Positions 38,494-48,462 of a stretch of 64,000 nucleotides of DNA are shown here, in pieces; positions within the stretch are counted from its first letter, which is position 1; every line of letters starts with the position of its first letter. Source of the DNA: Bacteroidales bacterium (lineage in GTDB: Bacteria; Bacteroidota; Bacteroidia; Bacteroidales; Muribaculaceae); the NCBI GenBank assembly GCA_014800685.1, contig JAAVFQ010000008.1, forward strand, positions 62,001 through 126,000, in the 5' to 3' direction. The notes beneath the pieces were generated by a model, which saw only the letters and a list, made by a program, of their open reading frames with translations, was not told the DNA's origin and did not search any database. A program made the position numbers and the translations under genes.

Positions 38494-40026
38494 GTGGATT
38501 TCACCCCCCTCTTCCGGCCTTACTTCCTGAGACGAGCCCGACGCACTGACCGCTGGGCCACTGACACTACATCCATCCAGCGCTCTCTGCTCAGAAATAA
38601 TATCCGCCACGCTCAGAACACTGAATATGGTCGCCGCTACGGCTTTGACAAAATGTCAAAACTCTCAGACCCTTACGAGACTTTCCGACGTAGCGTCCCG
38701 ATAGTCGATTTCGAAGCCATCAGGCCCATCGTAATGAGAATGATTCAGGGGGAGAAAGACCTCCTCTGGCCCGGCGTTTGCCGCAATTTCGCGCAGTCAT
38801 CCGGCACTTCCGGGGGAAAATCAAAATACATACCCATCACGCCGGACTCGCTGCGCACAAATCATTATCCCGGCGCCTCTGACGCCGTAGCGCATTATTT
38901 AAGGCGAAATCCCTCTTCCAGAATATTCAGCGGCAAAGGATTCATCCTCGGAGGCTCCTTCGCCAATGAACTCAATCTCACCGACAGCAAGGTGCGCGTA
39001 GGAGATCTCAGCGCCACCCTTATCAATGATGTCACTCCACTGGCGGAAGCTGTGAGAATCCCCGAAAAAAAAATCGCCCTCATGCCCGACTGGGACGTGA
39101 AGCTGCCCGCTCTTGCTCAGGCGGCCCTGAAAGCCAATGTCACCAATATCTCAGGAGTCCCCTCCTGGTTTCTCGTAGTTCTAAAACGAGTTCTGGCGCT
39201 CAGCGGCAAGCAATCTCTTCATGAAGTCTGGCCCTCACTGGAAGTTTTCTTCCATGGTGGCATCTCTTTTGCCCCATACCGCAATGAATATCTGCGCATC
39301 ACAGACCCTGCCCGAATGCATTTCCTTGAAACATATAATGCCTCGGAAGGCTTCTTCGCTACGCAAAATGACTTCATCGACCCTGCGCTTCTCCTCATAA
39401 TAGACGCAGGCGTATTTTTCGAATTCGCGCCCGTAGGCAAGCCGGAATTACTGCCCGAAGATGCCGTGCCCGCCGAAGATGTGCAGCCCGGAAAAATCTA
39501 TGAGCTAATAATCTCCTCCACTAATGGTCTCTGGCGATACCGACTCGGAGACACCGTGAAGATAGAGAGCATCAATCCGCTGAAAATAACCATTGCCGGA
39601 CGCACTAAGAGCTTCATCAATGCTTTCGGAGAAGAGCTCATGGAGGCCAACGCCGAGAGTGCGATAGCCAAAGTCTGCAATGCCACCGGAGCCTCGATAA
39701 AAAACTATACAGCCGCCCCCGTATTCGCGGAAGGAGGACGCCGTGGCCGGCATGAATGGCTGATAGAATGGGGCAATAAGCCTGCCTCCATTAAAGAATT
39801 TGCAGCTCAGCTTGACCGGGAACTCTGCCATCTCAACTCCGACTATGAAGCCAAGAGAAACGGCAATATCTTCCTTGACCCGCTCTCTATCGTGACGGCT
39901 CGCGCCGGCCTCTTCGACAGCTGGCTGAAGTCTGCCGGAAACCACAAGCTCGGAGGTCAAAGAAAAGTGCCACGGCTCAATAACACCCGAGACCTCATGG
40001 ACTCCCTGCTCGAAATGAACAAATGA
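38494..40026 (+). CDS. GH3 family (auxin-responsive-like) acyl-acid synthetase (GTG start)
   Basis: FAQSSGTSGGKSKYIPIT, YNASEGFFATQ, GLWRYRLGDTVKI. Confidence 0.88.
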   Translation: MDFTPLFRPYFLRRARRTDRWATDTTSIQRSLLRNNIRHAQNTEYGRRYGFDKMSKLSDPYETFRRSVPIVDFEAIRPIVMRMIQGEKDLLWPGVCRNFAQSSGTSGGKSKYIPITPDSLRTNHYPGASDAVAHYLRRNPSSRIFSGKGFILGGSFANELNLTDSKVRVGDLSATLINDVTPLAEAVRIPEKKIALMPDWDVKLPALAQAALKANVTNISGVPSWFLVVLKRVLALSGKQSLHEVWPSLEVFFHGGISFAPYRNEYLRITDPARMHFLETYNASEGFFATQNDFIDPALLLIIDAGVFFEFAPVGKPELLPEDAVPAEDVQPGKIYELIISSTNGLWRYRLGDTVKIESINPLKITIAGRTKSFINAFGEELMEANAESAIAKVCNATGASIKNYTAAPVFAEGGRRGRHEWLIEWGNKPASIKEFAAQLDRELCHLNSDYEAKRNGNIFLDPLSIVTARAGLFDSWLKSAGNHKLGGQRKVPRLNNTRDLMDSLLEMNK

Positions 40027-40110
40027 CCCCCTCCTCCCACCGACTTATTTTTTTAACACGCAAAATAGCGATTTGCACCATGATTTTTTGGTCAAATCAA
40101 ATTTATTTTG

Positions 40111-40118
40111 TAACTTTG
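40111..40118 (+). promoter_or_regulatory. -7 box TAACTTTG upstream of rho
   Basis: TAnnTTTG with upstream TTTTTTGG. Confidence 0.6.
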
Positions 40119-40128
40119 CATTGAAGTT

Positions 40129-40347
40129 AAGTAAGCGCCGCAGACAGAAATTTAGCCATTTAAGTATGTCAGAGACGCAATGTGATTATTGAAAACAATG
40201 TGTTTTTTGGTGTCAGTTTCTCGGCGATGCGAGTGATGACATTTGCATATCTCGCTGAGAGCCAATGATGAATTAGTCCAAAAGACAAGTTTTTATACCA
40301 CAAGAGTTTCCGGCTGACATATTTCGCCTGATTTTTCAGACTTGCTT
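40129..40347 (+). repeat. Full-length diverged copy (copy B) of the AAGTAAGT element in the rho leader
   Basis: AAGTAAG...; TTTTGGTGTCAGTTTCTCGGCGATGCGA...GCATATCTCGCTGAGAG...GAATTAGTCCAAAAGACAAGTTTTTATACCACAAGAGTTT...ACTTGCTT aligns with copy A. Confidence 0.65.
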
Positions 40348-40647
40348 CCCGGTAAGTTGATTACTCTGACCACTTACTGACACTTCACCTTCAAAAGGCC
40401 TCTTTGCATTGCAAATCTTATCATCTGAGGCCACCGGGACTTAGTGACCCTTACATCTCCCGGATTTTCCCGCTCTGACATTCTTTTCCATCCTGTCTAT
40501 CTCTGCAGGTTGCTTCCTCCATTTTGACAAGCACCTCCATGACGAAAGGACAATGACGCAGACTTTGCCGGCGTCATCTCCCAAACACCCTGACATGGTG
40601 TAGAAGAGTTGCAAGCGAACATACTCCTAACACCCAAAATCTACATA

Positions 40648-42693
40648 ATGTATAATTACGACGAGCTCTTTGCCATGGACATTGACGAGTTGAAGAAACT
40701 CGCTCTGGAGATGGGCATGAAAAAGGCTGAAAGTGCCGAAAAAGAAAGCCTCATCTACCATATATTGGATCATAGCGCAACTGAATTTGCCAAATCCGAG
40801 GCTCAGAAAGTAAGCGGACGTAACAAGACCACCCGTGAAAGAAAGCCTCGGGCAAAAAAAGATACTGAAAGAAAAACGGCTGAAAAGAAGGATGCAGGCG
40901 ACCCGCAACCGGCCGCTCAGCCCGACACCACCGCCGAGAAAAAGGATGCCATCGCCGCAGCCGAGGCTCCTGCACCTAAACGCAGAGGCCGCAAGCCTAA
41001 AGCTCAGGTAGAAGCAGAAAAAGCCGCTGCAGAAGCTCAGACAGCTATCGAGAAGCCGTCTGAAACGCCGTCCTCCGACGTCAATGCAGAGGGCGAGGCA
41101 TCGCCGGAAGAGAAGCCCGCTCCCAAAAAGCGTGGCCGCAAGCCTAAGGCAAAAGCCACTGAACAGGAGCAGCCGGCTCTCCCCCTAACCAATGAGGCTA
41201 CACAAGAGCCAGCCCCTCAAGAGGAAATTCCCGCCCCTGCCGAAACCGAGACCCCTCGAGACAATCAGCAGGCGGCTCAGCAACGCCCCGAAGAGAATCA
41301 GACTCCACAAGCTCATAAAGACAGACCCTCTCTCGACTCCTTCTTCACCCGCGCAAAAGGCAAGACTTTCACCCCTCGCACTCAGAAAGAAATCGAAGAG
41401 GCTGCCATTGCTGCGGCCAAGCAGCCTATCACCCTGCAGGAACCCGGCGCAAACACTCAGCTCCCCGCCCCCTATCAGCCCTCTCAGAGGCTTTCTAAAA
41501 AGCAGATGAGACGCCAGCAGAATCAGCAGAAGAAAAACTTCAATCAGTCTCATCGTCCCGACCTCATCTTCGACTTCGAGGGGATTCTCGTCTCTTCCGG
41601 AGTGCTGGAGGTGATGCCGGACGGATATGGTTTCCTCCGCTCAAGCGACTATAACTATCTCTCAAGCCCCGATGATGTCTACGTCTCTCAGCAGCAGATT
41701 AAGCAGTATGGCATGAAGAGTGGCGACGTGGTAGAGGGAGGCATCCGTCCTCCACGCGAGGGTGAGAAATATTTCCCGCTCTGCCGCGTACATTCCATCA
41801 ACGGGCTCGCCCCCGAACTTCTCCGCGACCGCGAGCCTTTCGAGCATCTCGTCCCCCTCTTCCCCGATGAGAAGTTCGATCTCACCAAAGGCCGTTCATC
41901 CAATATATCCACCCGCGTGGTGGATATGTTCGCCCCCATAGGAAAAGGACAGCGTGCCCTCATCGTGGCTCCCCCCAAGACCGGTAAGACCATTCTTCTA
42001 AAAGACATCGCCAACGCCATAGCCGAAAATCATCCCGAGACCTACATCATCATGCTTCTCATAGATGAGCGTCCCGAAGAGGTCACTGATATGGCTCGAA
42101 GCGTCAACGCCGAAGTCATCGCATCCACCTTCGATGAGCCGGCCGAGCGCCATGTCAAGATTGCCGGCATTGTGCTCGAAAAGGCTAAGCGCCTTGTGGA
42201 ATGTGGCCATGACGTTGTCATTATGCTTGACTCTATCACCCGACTCGCAAGAGCATATAATACCGTCTCTCCGGCTTCCGGAAAGATTCTTTCCGGCGGC
42301 GTGGATGCCAATGCCCTTCAGAAACCCAAACGATTCTTCGGAGCTGCGCGCAATATTGAGAACGGCGGCTCGCTGACCATTATCGCCACAGCGCTCACCG
42401 AGACCTCTTCCAAAATGGACGAAGTGATTTTCGAAGAGTTCAAGGGCACCGGCAATATGGAGCTTCAGCTTGACCGCAAGCTCTCCAACAAGCGTATTTT
42501 CCCCGCAGTGGACATTATCGCCTCCTCCACACGCCGAGACGATCTCCTGCTCAGCGATGAGACTCTCAACAGAATGTGGATTCTCCGCAACTATCTCAGC
42601 GACATGAACTCTATAGAAGCCATGGAGTTTATGAAGAAAAGAATGGAGATGACGCGTAACAACGAGGAACTCCTCGTCACTATGGACAGATAA
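40648..42693 (+). CDS. rho: Transcription termination factor Rho with long N-terminal disordered insert
   Basis: Rho_N ([23 protein letters not shown]), E/A/P/K-rich insert, [30 protein letters not shown]; start set to MYNYD. Confidence 0.95.
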   Translation: MYNYDELFAMDIDELKKLALEMGMKKAESAEKESLIYHILDHSATEFAKSEAQKVSGRNKTTRERKPRAKKDTERKTAEKKDAGDPQPAAQPDTTAEKKDAIAAAEAPAPKRRGRKPKAQVEAEKAAAEAQTAIEKPSETPSSDVNAEGEASPEEKPAPKKRGRKPKAKATEQEQPALPLTNEATQEPAPQEEIPAPAETETPRDNQQAAQQRPEENQTPQAHKDRPSLDSFFTRAKGKTFTPRTQKEIEEAAIAAAKQPITLQEPGANTQLPAPYQPSQRLSKKQMRRQQNQQKKNFNQSHRPDLIFDFEGILVSSGVLEVMPDGYGFLRSSDYNYLSSPDDVYVSQQQIKQYGMKSGDVVEGGIRPPREGEKYFPLCRVHSINGLAPELLRDREPFEHLVPLFPDEKFDLTKGRSSNISTRVVDMFAPIGKGQRALIVAPPKTGKTILLKDIANAIAENHPETYIIMLLIDERPEEVTDMARSVNAEVIASTFDEPAERHVKIAGIVLEKAKRLVECGHDVVIMLDSITRLARAYNTVSPASGKILSGGVDANALQKPKRFFGAARNIENGGSLTIIATALTETSSKMDEVIFEEFKGTGNMELQLDRKLSNKRIFPAVDIIASSTRRDDLLLSDETLNRMWILRNYLSDMNSIEAMEFMKKRMEMTRNNEELLVTMDR

Positions 42694-42753
42694 TTTGATT
42701 TTTCCGTGAGCTGATTTATCCCTCACCGACTCACCATTTCCCAGCTGACACAC

Positions 42754-43242
42754 ATGGCCGGAATCCAAAAAACAAATGCCGCCCGCCTGCTCGACAAGGC
42801 CGGCATCTCCTACCGCCTCGTGCCCTACACTGTCGACCCCGAAAACCTCGCGGCCGACCATGTAGCGGCCTCTCTCAACGAGGACATCCGCCAAGTCTTC
42901 AAAACGCTCGTTCTTCATGGAGACAAGACGGGATATATCGTCTGCGTAATTCCCGGTGACATGGAGGTCGATCTCAAGGCCGCCGCCCGCATTTCCGCTA
43001 ACAAGAAAGTGGAAATGATACCCATGAAGTCGCTCCTTCAGGTCACAGGCTACATCCGCGGCGGATGCACTGCCATCGGAATGAAGAAGCACTTCCCTAC
43101 TTTCATTCACTCGTCGGCACTCTCATTCCCTACGATTTTCGTCTCTGCCGGAGTGCGGGGGCTTCAACTTGAAATTGCTCCCGCCGATCTTATTGAGGCT
43201 GCCCGGGCCACGGTCGCCGACATTGCTATCCCAATGCTCTGA
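42754..43242 (+). CDS. ybaK: Cys-tRNA(Pro) deacylase YbaK/EbsC
   Basis: KTNAARLLDKAGISYRLVPY, VFKTLVLHGDKTGYIVCVIPGD, GYIRGGCTAIGMKKHFPTF. Confidence 0.92.
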   Translation: MAGIQKTNAARLLDKAGISYRLVPYTVDPENLAADHVAASLNEDIRQVFKTLVLHGDKTGYIVCVIPGDMEVDLKAAARISANKKVEMIPMKSLLQVTGYIRGGCTAIGMKKHFPTFIHSSALSFPTIFVSAGVRGLQLEIAPADLIEAARATVADIAIPML

Positions 43243-43243
43243 T

Positions 43244-44290
43244 ATGAATACTTTCGGAAGAACTCTTCGTCTCACCACGTTTGGCGAAAGCCACGGAGAA
43301 GCCATCGGTGGCATCATCGATGGATTCCCGGCCGGATTCCGTCTTGACCTGAAGGCGGTTCAGGCATTCGTTAGCGCCAGACGCCCCGGAGCATCCCCTC
43401 TCACTTCCACTCGCAACGAGCCCGACATAGTGCAGTTTCTATCCGGCATCTCTCCTGAGGGTATCACATTCGGCTATCCCATCGGTTTTATCATAAAAAA
43501 CTCTGACACACGCCCATCGGACTATGCCAACCTCCGCGACGTCTTTCGCCCTAATCATGCAGACTTCACTTATCAGGCTAAATACGGGCTGAGAGATCAT
43601 CGCGGCGGCGGCCGCTCATCCGCACGCGAGACTGCCAACTGGGTGGTAGCGGGCGCTCTCGCCATCCAGCTCCTTCAGCATCACCACGTCGCTATTGAAG
43701 CCCGACTCGTCTCAGTGGGCAAATGTGGCGACCCCACGCTCTTCCACTCTTACATCGAGCAGATAAGAGCCCTGGGGGACTCTGTCGGTGGATGCGTGGA
43801 GGGCATCATCTCAGGACTTCCGGCCGGAGTCGGCGACCCTATATTTGACAAACTGGACGCTCGGCTCGCCCACGCCATGCTCACCATTAACGGTGCCAAA
43901 GGGTTTGAGAGCGGAGCCGGGTTTGAAATGGCACGAGCTTTAGGCTCTGAGGTCTCCGACACTTTCAAAGGACTTGGCAAACAGGGCTCTCTCACCGACA
44001 CTAATTTCTGCGGAGGAGTGCTCGGCGGAATTTCTGACGGTATGCCCGTGACCTTCCGCGTGGCCTTCAAGCCTACGCCCACCATAGGCCATCCTTTGCC
44101 TACCATCGACTCTGCAGGCAACCCTGCCACTCTCCGCGCTTCCGGACGCCACGACCCCTGCATCGCCGTCCGTGGCGCCCATGTGGTGAAAGCTATGGCT
44201 GCCCTCTGTGTGGCTGACCTTATGCTCTCCGACGGATTCATTCCTCCTACGGCCGTCAATAGAACATACTCTCCAAACCCCGGTCTATGA
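43244..44290 (+). CDS. aroC: Chorismate synthase
   Basis: MNTFGRTLRLTTFGESHGEAIGGIIDGFPAG, YGLRDHRGGGRSSARET; start reset to MNTFG. Confidence 0.96.
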   Translation: MNTFGRTLRLTTFGESHGEAIGGIIDGFPAGFRLDLKAVQAFVSARRPGASPLTSTRNEPDIVQFLSGISPEGITFGYPIGFIIKNSDTRPSDYANLRDVFRPNHADFTYQAKYGLRDHRGGGRSSARETANWVVAGALAIQLLQHHHVAIEARLVSVGKCGDPTLFHSYIEQIRALGDSVGGCVEGIISGLPAGVGDPIFDKLDARLAHAMLTINGAKGFESGAGFEMARALGSEVSDTFKGLGKQGSLTDTNFCGGVLGGISDGMPVTFRVAFKPTPTIGHPLPTIDSAGNPATLRASGRHDPCIAVRGAHVVKAMAALCVADLMLSDGFIPPTAVNRTYSPNPGL

Positions 44291-45237
44291 ATCCCTGGTA
44301 TAAAGACTATTCATCACTGCTGGCCGAAAAGTTTCCCGGAGTTAAGGTTCAGAAAATTTCGGTAGATGCCGGATTCTCATGCCCGAATCGTGATGGGACT
44401 ATCTCCACCGGGGGATGCATATATTGCAATAACCGCTCCTTCTCTCCCTCCTACTGTCAGCCTTCATTGTCTGTCAGCCAGCAGATTAACGAAGGCAAGG
44501 CTTTCTTCGCCCGTAAATATCCCAAGATGAAATATCTGGCATATTTCCAGGCTTATACGAGCACATTTAATTCCGACACTGCGCATCTCCTCTCGCTTTA
44601 TCACGAAGCTCTGGCTCAGACAGACGTCATAGGACTGGTGATCGGTACGCGCCCGGACTGTCTGCCTCTCCCTCTTCTCGACGCTCTGGCGGAAATCAAC
44701 CGTCGGCATACGGTAATGATAGAACTCGGAGCCGAAACCTCCCATAACCCTACTCTGCGCCTTATCAATCGCGGCCACTCATGGCAACAGACCATTGAGG
44801 CTGTTCTCGCCTGCAATGCCAGAGGTCTTGACGTAGGTCTGCATCTCATCGCCGGGCTCCCGGGAGAGACGGAAGAGGATGTCTTGCAGACTGTCAGAAG
44901 AGCTTCCCTGCTCCCGATATCATCCATCAAGCTCCATCAGCTTCAGATTATCCGTGACACTCCGCTGCAGCGAATGGTCAGCAACGGCACTCTCTCCCCA
45001 AGGCTATTCACTCCGGAGCGTTATCTCCAACTCTGTTTGCGGATCGTAGACATCGTTCCCCGCAGCATAGCCATTGAGAGATTCGTATCTCAAGCTCCGG
45101 CCGAACTGCTTGTAGCTCCCCGCTGGGGACTGAAAAATTATCAGTTCACTGACCGGCTGCATAAACTTCTGGGCTCCCGCAATGTCAAAAATCAAGAGGC
45201 AGAGGACTATCCTTCCATTTCCTCCCCCCAACTATAG
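44287..45237 (+). CDS. TIGR01212 family radical SAM protein (YhcC-like)
   Basis: CPNRDGTISTGGCIYCNNRSFSPSY, GTRPDCLPLPLLDAL; ATGA overlap with aroC. Confidence 0.9.
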   Translation: MNPWYKDYSSLLAEKFPGVKVQKISVDAGFSCPNRDGTISTGGCIYCNNRSFSPSYCQPSLSVSQQINEGKAFFARKYPKMKYLAYFQAYTSTFNSDTAHLLSLYHEALAQTDVIGLVIGTRPDCLPLPLLDALAEINRRHTVMIELGAETSHNPTLRLINRGHSWQQTIEAVLACNARGLDVGLHLIAGLPGETEEDVLQTVRRASLLPISSIKLHQLQIIRDTPLQRMVSNGTLSPRLFTPERYLQLCLRIVDIVPRSIAIERFVSQAPAELLVAPRWGLKNYQFTDRLHKLLGSRNVKNQEAEDYPSISSPQL

Positions 45238-45283
45238 CTTACACAAGAACTTACTTTCATAAAAGAACTTACTTCATAAAATT

Positions 45284-46408
45284 ATGAACATTACCTCCCT
45301 TTCCCGGCTCGCTCTGCTCGGTGCAGCCTGCATCGTCGCTCAGAGCGCTTCTGCCGACATTATGCTCAACTTCGCTGAAAAGCCCTCCGCCGACAGCGTT
45401 GTTGTCTCTCGCGTGCTTATTTCCGACCTCACCGCCGGCCCCAAGACACGCAATGCCCCCATGGTGACTGACACCATTTCCATTCAAGGACTCACAGCCA
45501 CAATCCCTGTCACCGATGAAGGGGACGCCCGCTATCGAATAGCTATGGCGGATGCCCCTGCAGCTACGCGAGATTATTTTATTGACTTCTACACCTCGCC
45601 CGGCGATAATATTCAGGTAGCTGTCGAAGCGGTCGACCCTATGCTGTATAAAGTGTCAGGCACCCCGCTCATGGATGGCATAGCCCAAATCAACGCTGCC
45701 CTTGAGCCTTGCGAAGAGCAGCTCATGAGGATTCAGAACGGCCAGCTCCCCCCTACGGCTTTTGCAGAAGTGGCAAAAACCTACGACCGTATCCTCATGG
45801 ACTATATCGAAGCAAATCCCACGGCACCCGCTACTGTTTATGCCATGATTTCGCTTGACGATGAGCCATTCGAGAAATACTATGCACAGATGAATCCGGC
45901 TCTCGCATCCACTCCCCTCTTCCCCTTCCTGAAGGCTGATAAGGAGCGTCGTGACGAGCAGAAGATTCTTGAAGCAAAAAAGCAAGCGCTCTCCACGGGC
46001 ACCACGCCTGCACCCGAATTCACCCTTGAAGACATCAACGGCAAGCAAGTCTCTCTCGCCGACTTCCGCGGCAAATGGCTTGTGCTTGACTTCTGGGGCT
46101 CCTGGTGTATCTGGTGCATAAAGGGATTCCCGGAACTCAAAAAAACCTACGCGCAGTATGATGGCAAACTTGAAGTGATAGGCATAGACTGCGGCGACAC
46201 TAAAGAGGCCTGGAAGGCTGCCGTAGCCAAATACAAACTCCCCTGGGTAAATCTATATAATCCCGACAAACCCGGCAATCTCACTCAAGTCTATCCCGTG
46301 CAGGGATTCCCCACCAAAATAATCATATCTCCTGAAGGCAATATAATGAATATCTTCACCGGAGAGGTGCCCGAATTCTACACCCGCCTCGCCGAACTCA
46401 TAAAATAA
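45284..46408 (+). CDS. TlpA-like thioredoxin-fold protein (secreted)
   Basis: Signal peptide; KWLVLDFWGSWCIWCIKGFPELKKTYAQY (WCxxC), GFPTKIIISPEGNI. Confidence 0.9.
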   Translation: MNITSLSRLALLGAACIVAQSASADIMLNFAEKPSADSVVVSRVLISDLTAGPKTRNAPMVTDTISIQGLTATIPVTDEGDARYRIAMADAPAATRDYFIDFYTSPGDNIQVAVEAVDPMLYKVSGTPLMDGIAQINAALEPCEEQLMRIQNGQLPPTAFAEVAKTYDRILMDYIEANPTAPATVYAMISLDDEPFEKYYAQMNPALASTPLFPFLKADKERRDEQKILEAKKQALSTGTTPAPEFTLEDINGKQVSLADFRGKWLVLDFWGSWCIWCIKGFPELKKTYAQYDGKLEVIGIDCGDTKEAWKAAVAKYKLPWVNLYNPDKPGNLTQVYPVQGFPTKIIISPEGNIMNIFTGEVPEFYTRLAELIK

Positions 46409-46476
46409 CCTTCAGGATGCTTTCGGACTTATCCGGCGTAAATCCGGCAAAGCAATAAAGAAAACATAATAACCTA

Positions 46477-46524
46477 AGGAGGGTGTGGCTGAATGAAATA
46501 ATCTCAGCTACACCCTCCTCTGTT
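46477..46524. terminator. Intergenic terminator hairpin
   Basis: GGAGGGTGTGGCTGA...TCAGCTACACCCTCC. Confidence 0.65.
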
Positions 46525-46553
46525 TAAGGATTCTACGGTTCTCTTGAAAACGC

Positions 46554-46751
46554 TCAGCCTCTGTGCAGATACCTGTAAATCACTACTGCTATGAGGCTTA
46601 CACATATTATGGCGGCCACCATCTCCATTACTAAAAGATTTGACCTGCGACCGGCCGGAGCAAGCATCCCGCTCCATACTCCTACAAAATAGAGCACTGT
46701 GGCCCCCGCTACAATTAAAAATAAGGTTTTTAAAAATCGCGAATCTCTCAT
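46554..46751 (-). CDS. Small two-TM membrane protein
   Basis: MRDSRFLKTLFLIVAGATVLYFVGVWSGM...MEMVAAIICVSLIAVVIYRYLHRG. Confidence 0.5.
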   Translation of the reverse strand: MRDSRFLKTLFLIVAGATVLYFVGVWSGMLAPAGRRSNLLVMEMVAAIICVSLIAVVIYRYLHRG

Positions 46752-46887
46752 TAGAAGTAATTTTTAATCCCGACTGGCGCATCAATTTGCGATTCTGTCG
46801 GCATGGTTCACTGTTGAAGATGCACAAAAATAATAAATATTTCTTAAATATGCAAATTTTCATGACTAAATTGCATTTTTATTCATT

Positions 46888-47051
46888 ATGTAAATGAGAA
46901 AAACTGATGTGCGGTTAAATTTTGGAGATAATTTAATGGCGAAACGAAGGAATTGTTAGACATATCTGTCTGAGCGACAACCGGAAATTTGCTCCATAGA
47001 ACAAGCTTTACACTACAAGAGTATTCTTCTTACGTAATAACCCTTGATTTT
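46888..47051 (+). repeat. Diverged copy (copy C) of the AAGTAAGT element upstream of rseC-rnf
   Basis: TTTTGGAGATAATTTAATGGCGAAACGAAGGAA...CATATCTGTCTGAGCGACAAC..GAAATT near-identical to copy A core. Confidence 0.7.
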
Positions 47052-47111
47052 TGGGGGTGCTTTGTTATGGATATTTTAGCGATATTTTTGGACGGCAATA
47101 ATATTTTTTTG

Positions 47112-47119
47112 TAACTTTG
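47112..47119 (+). promoter_or_regulatory. -7 box TAACTTTG upstream of rseC-rnf operon
   Basis: TTTTTTTGTAACTTTGCAG. Confidence 0.55.
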
Positions 47120-47173
47120 CAGAACGAAAAAGCCGCCTAAAGAAGGCTTGAGCAACGACTATCAAGACCACTC

Positions 47174-47611
47174 ATGACAGAGCGAGAAGACGTTATAGAC
47201 CATATCTCACACCGGGCCGTAGTGACAGCCGTAGATGCCTCAGCTGCTAAAGTCTCGGTAAGCATCATTGACGCAGGCGAATGTGACGCATGCCCCGCTG
47301 CGCGTCTCTGCTCGGCGGCTAACTCCCGTGACTCTCTGACCATCACCACACAGGATGCAGCCTCTTTCCGCCCCGGCGAAAACGTTGAGATAAGAGGCAC
47401 AGAACAGATGCACAGAAAGGCTATCTTTCTGGCAACTCTTTTTCCCTGCATTATTTTGGTAGCCGTAATGGCCGCTGTCTTCATTCTCACAGGCAGCCAG
47501 GGCATCGCAGCCGTCACCGGCCTCGCCGCAATGCTCCTCTTTTTCCTGATCCTCTTCCTCTGCCGCAATAAAATAGCTCACGAATTTCAATTTCAAATTT
47601 TTCATAAGTAG
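47174..47611 (+). CDS. SoxR-reducing system protein RseC family
   Basis: CDACPAARLCSAAN, two TM, first gene of rnf operon. Confidence 0.88.
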   Translation: MTEREDVIDHISHRAVVTAVDASAAKVSVSIIDAGECDACPAARLCSAANSRDSLTITTQDAASFRPGENVEIRGTEQMHRKAIFLATLFPCIILVAVMAAVFILTGSQGIAAVTGLAAMLLFFLILFLCRNKIAHEFQFQIFHK

Positions 47612-47628
47612 GAGATAGTAAAACTATC

Positions 47629-48462
47629 ATGAGCATTATAGCCATATCTATTATCATTCTGGGCATTATCGGCATCTTAGCCGCCGTGGTGCTCTTCTTC
47701 GTAGCCAAGCGTTTCCACGTATACGAAAATCCCAACATCGCTCTGGTGGAGGAGATTCTGCCCGGCGCCAACTGCGGTGCCTGCGGCTATAGCGGATGCC
47801 ACGCTTTCGCAGAGACTTGCGCCGAGGCCTCTTCTCTCGAAGGGCTCTCTTGCCCCGGTGCCGGACAGGAGGGTATGCAGCAGATTGCTTCTCTTCTTGG
47901 ACTCGTGCCCGGCGAAGTGGTCAGAAAAACGGCCATTGTAGCCTGCAACGGCACCTGCGCCCACCGCAAGACTTTCAATCACTATGACGGTGTGCGCTCT
48001 TGCGCCATCGAAGCCGCTTACTATGGCGGCGAGACGCCTTGCGTCTACGGATGCCTCGGTTGCGGCGACTGCGTAGCCGTCTGTCCGCATGATGCTATTC
48101 ACATTGACGAGCAGACGCGCATCCCCGTCGTGGATATCGAGAAATGTGTGGGCTGTGGCAAATGTGTGGCCGAATGTCCGCATGACATCATTGAGCTCGC
48201 TGAGATCTCTCCCGACAAGCCTATTGTCTGGGTAGCCTGCCGCAATCACGACAAGGGAGCCCTCGCTCTCAAGGAGTGTGACGTGGCCTGCATAGGATGT
48301 GGAAAATGCAAGAGAGTATGCCCCTCGGAGGCCGTAGACCTCTCTACTTTCCTCGCACACATAGACCCCGCAAAGTGCATCGGCTGTGGAAAATGCGTAG
48401 CCGACTGCCCAAGAAAATCCATCCTTTATCTCGGCAATCTCAAAACTCAGGAATCCCTATGA
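47629..48462 (+). CDS. rnfB: Rnf electron transport complex subunit B
   Basis: GANCGACGYSGCHAFAE, multiple CxxCxxC ferredoxin motifs. Confidence 0.95.
   Translation: MSIIAISIIILGIIGILAAVVLFFVAKRFHVYENPNIALVEEILPGANCGACGYSGCHAFAETCAEASSLEGLSCPGAGQEGMQQIASLLGLVPGEVVRKTAIVACNGTCAHRKTFNHYDGVRSCAIEAAYYGGETPCVYGCLGCGDCVAVCPHDAIHIDEQTRIPVVDIEKCVGCGKCVAECPHDIIELAEISPDKPIVWVACRNHDKGALALKECDVACIGCGKCKRVCPSEAVDLSTFLAHIDPAKCIGCGKCVADCPRKSILYLGNLKTQESL

Noticed and set aside
41130-41520. Alternative-frame ORFs in the rho insert (41185..41553 - and 41192..41509 +)
   Set aside because: Result from the compositionally biased disordered region of rho.
41998-43110. 370-aa minus-strand ORF across rho and ybaK
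   Set aside because: Antisense to two confident genes; no recognisable domain.
46504-46863. 119-aa minus-strand ORF overlapping the small membrane protein
   Set aside because: The 65-aa two-TM frame at 46554-46751 reads as a real protein; the longer frame does not.
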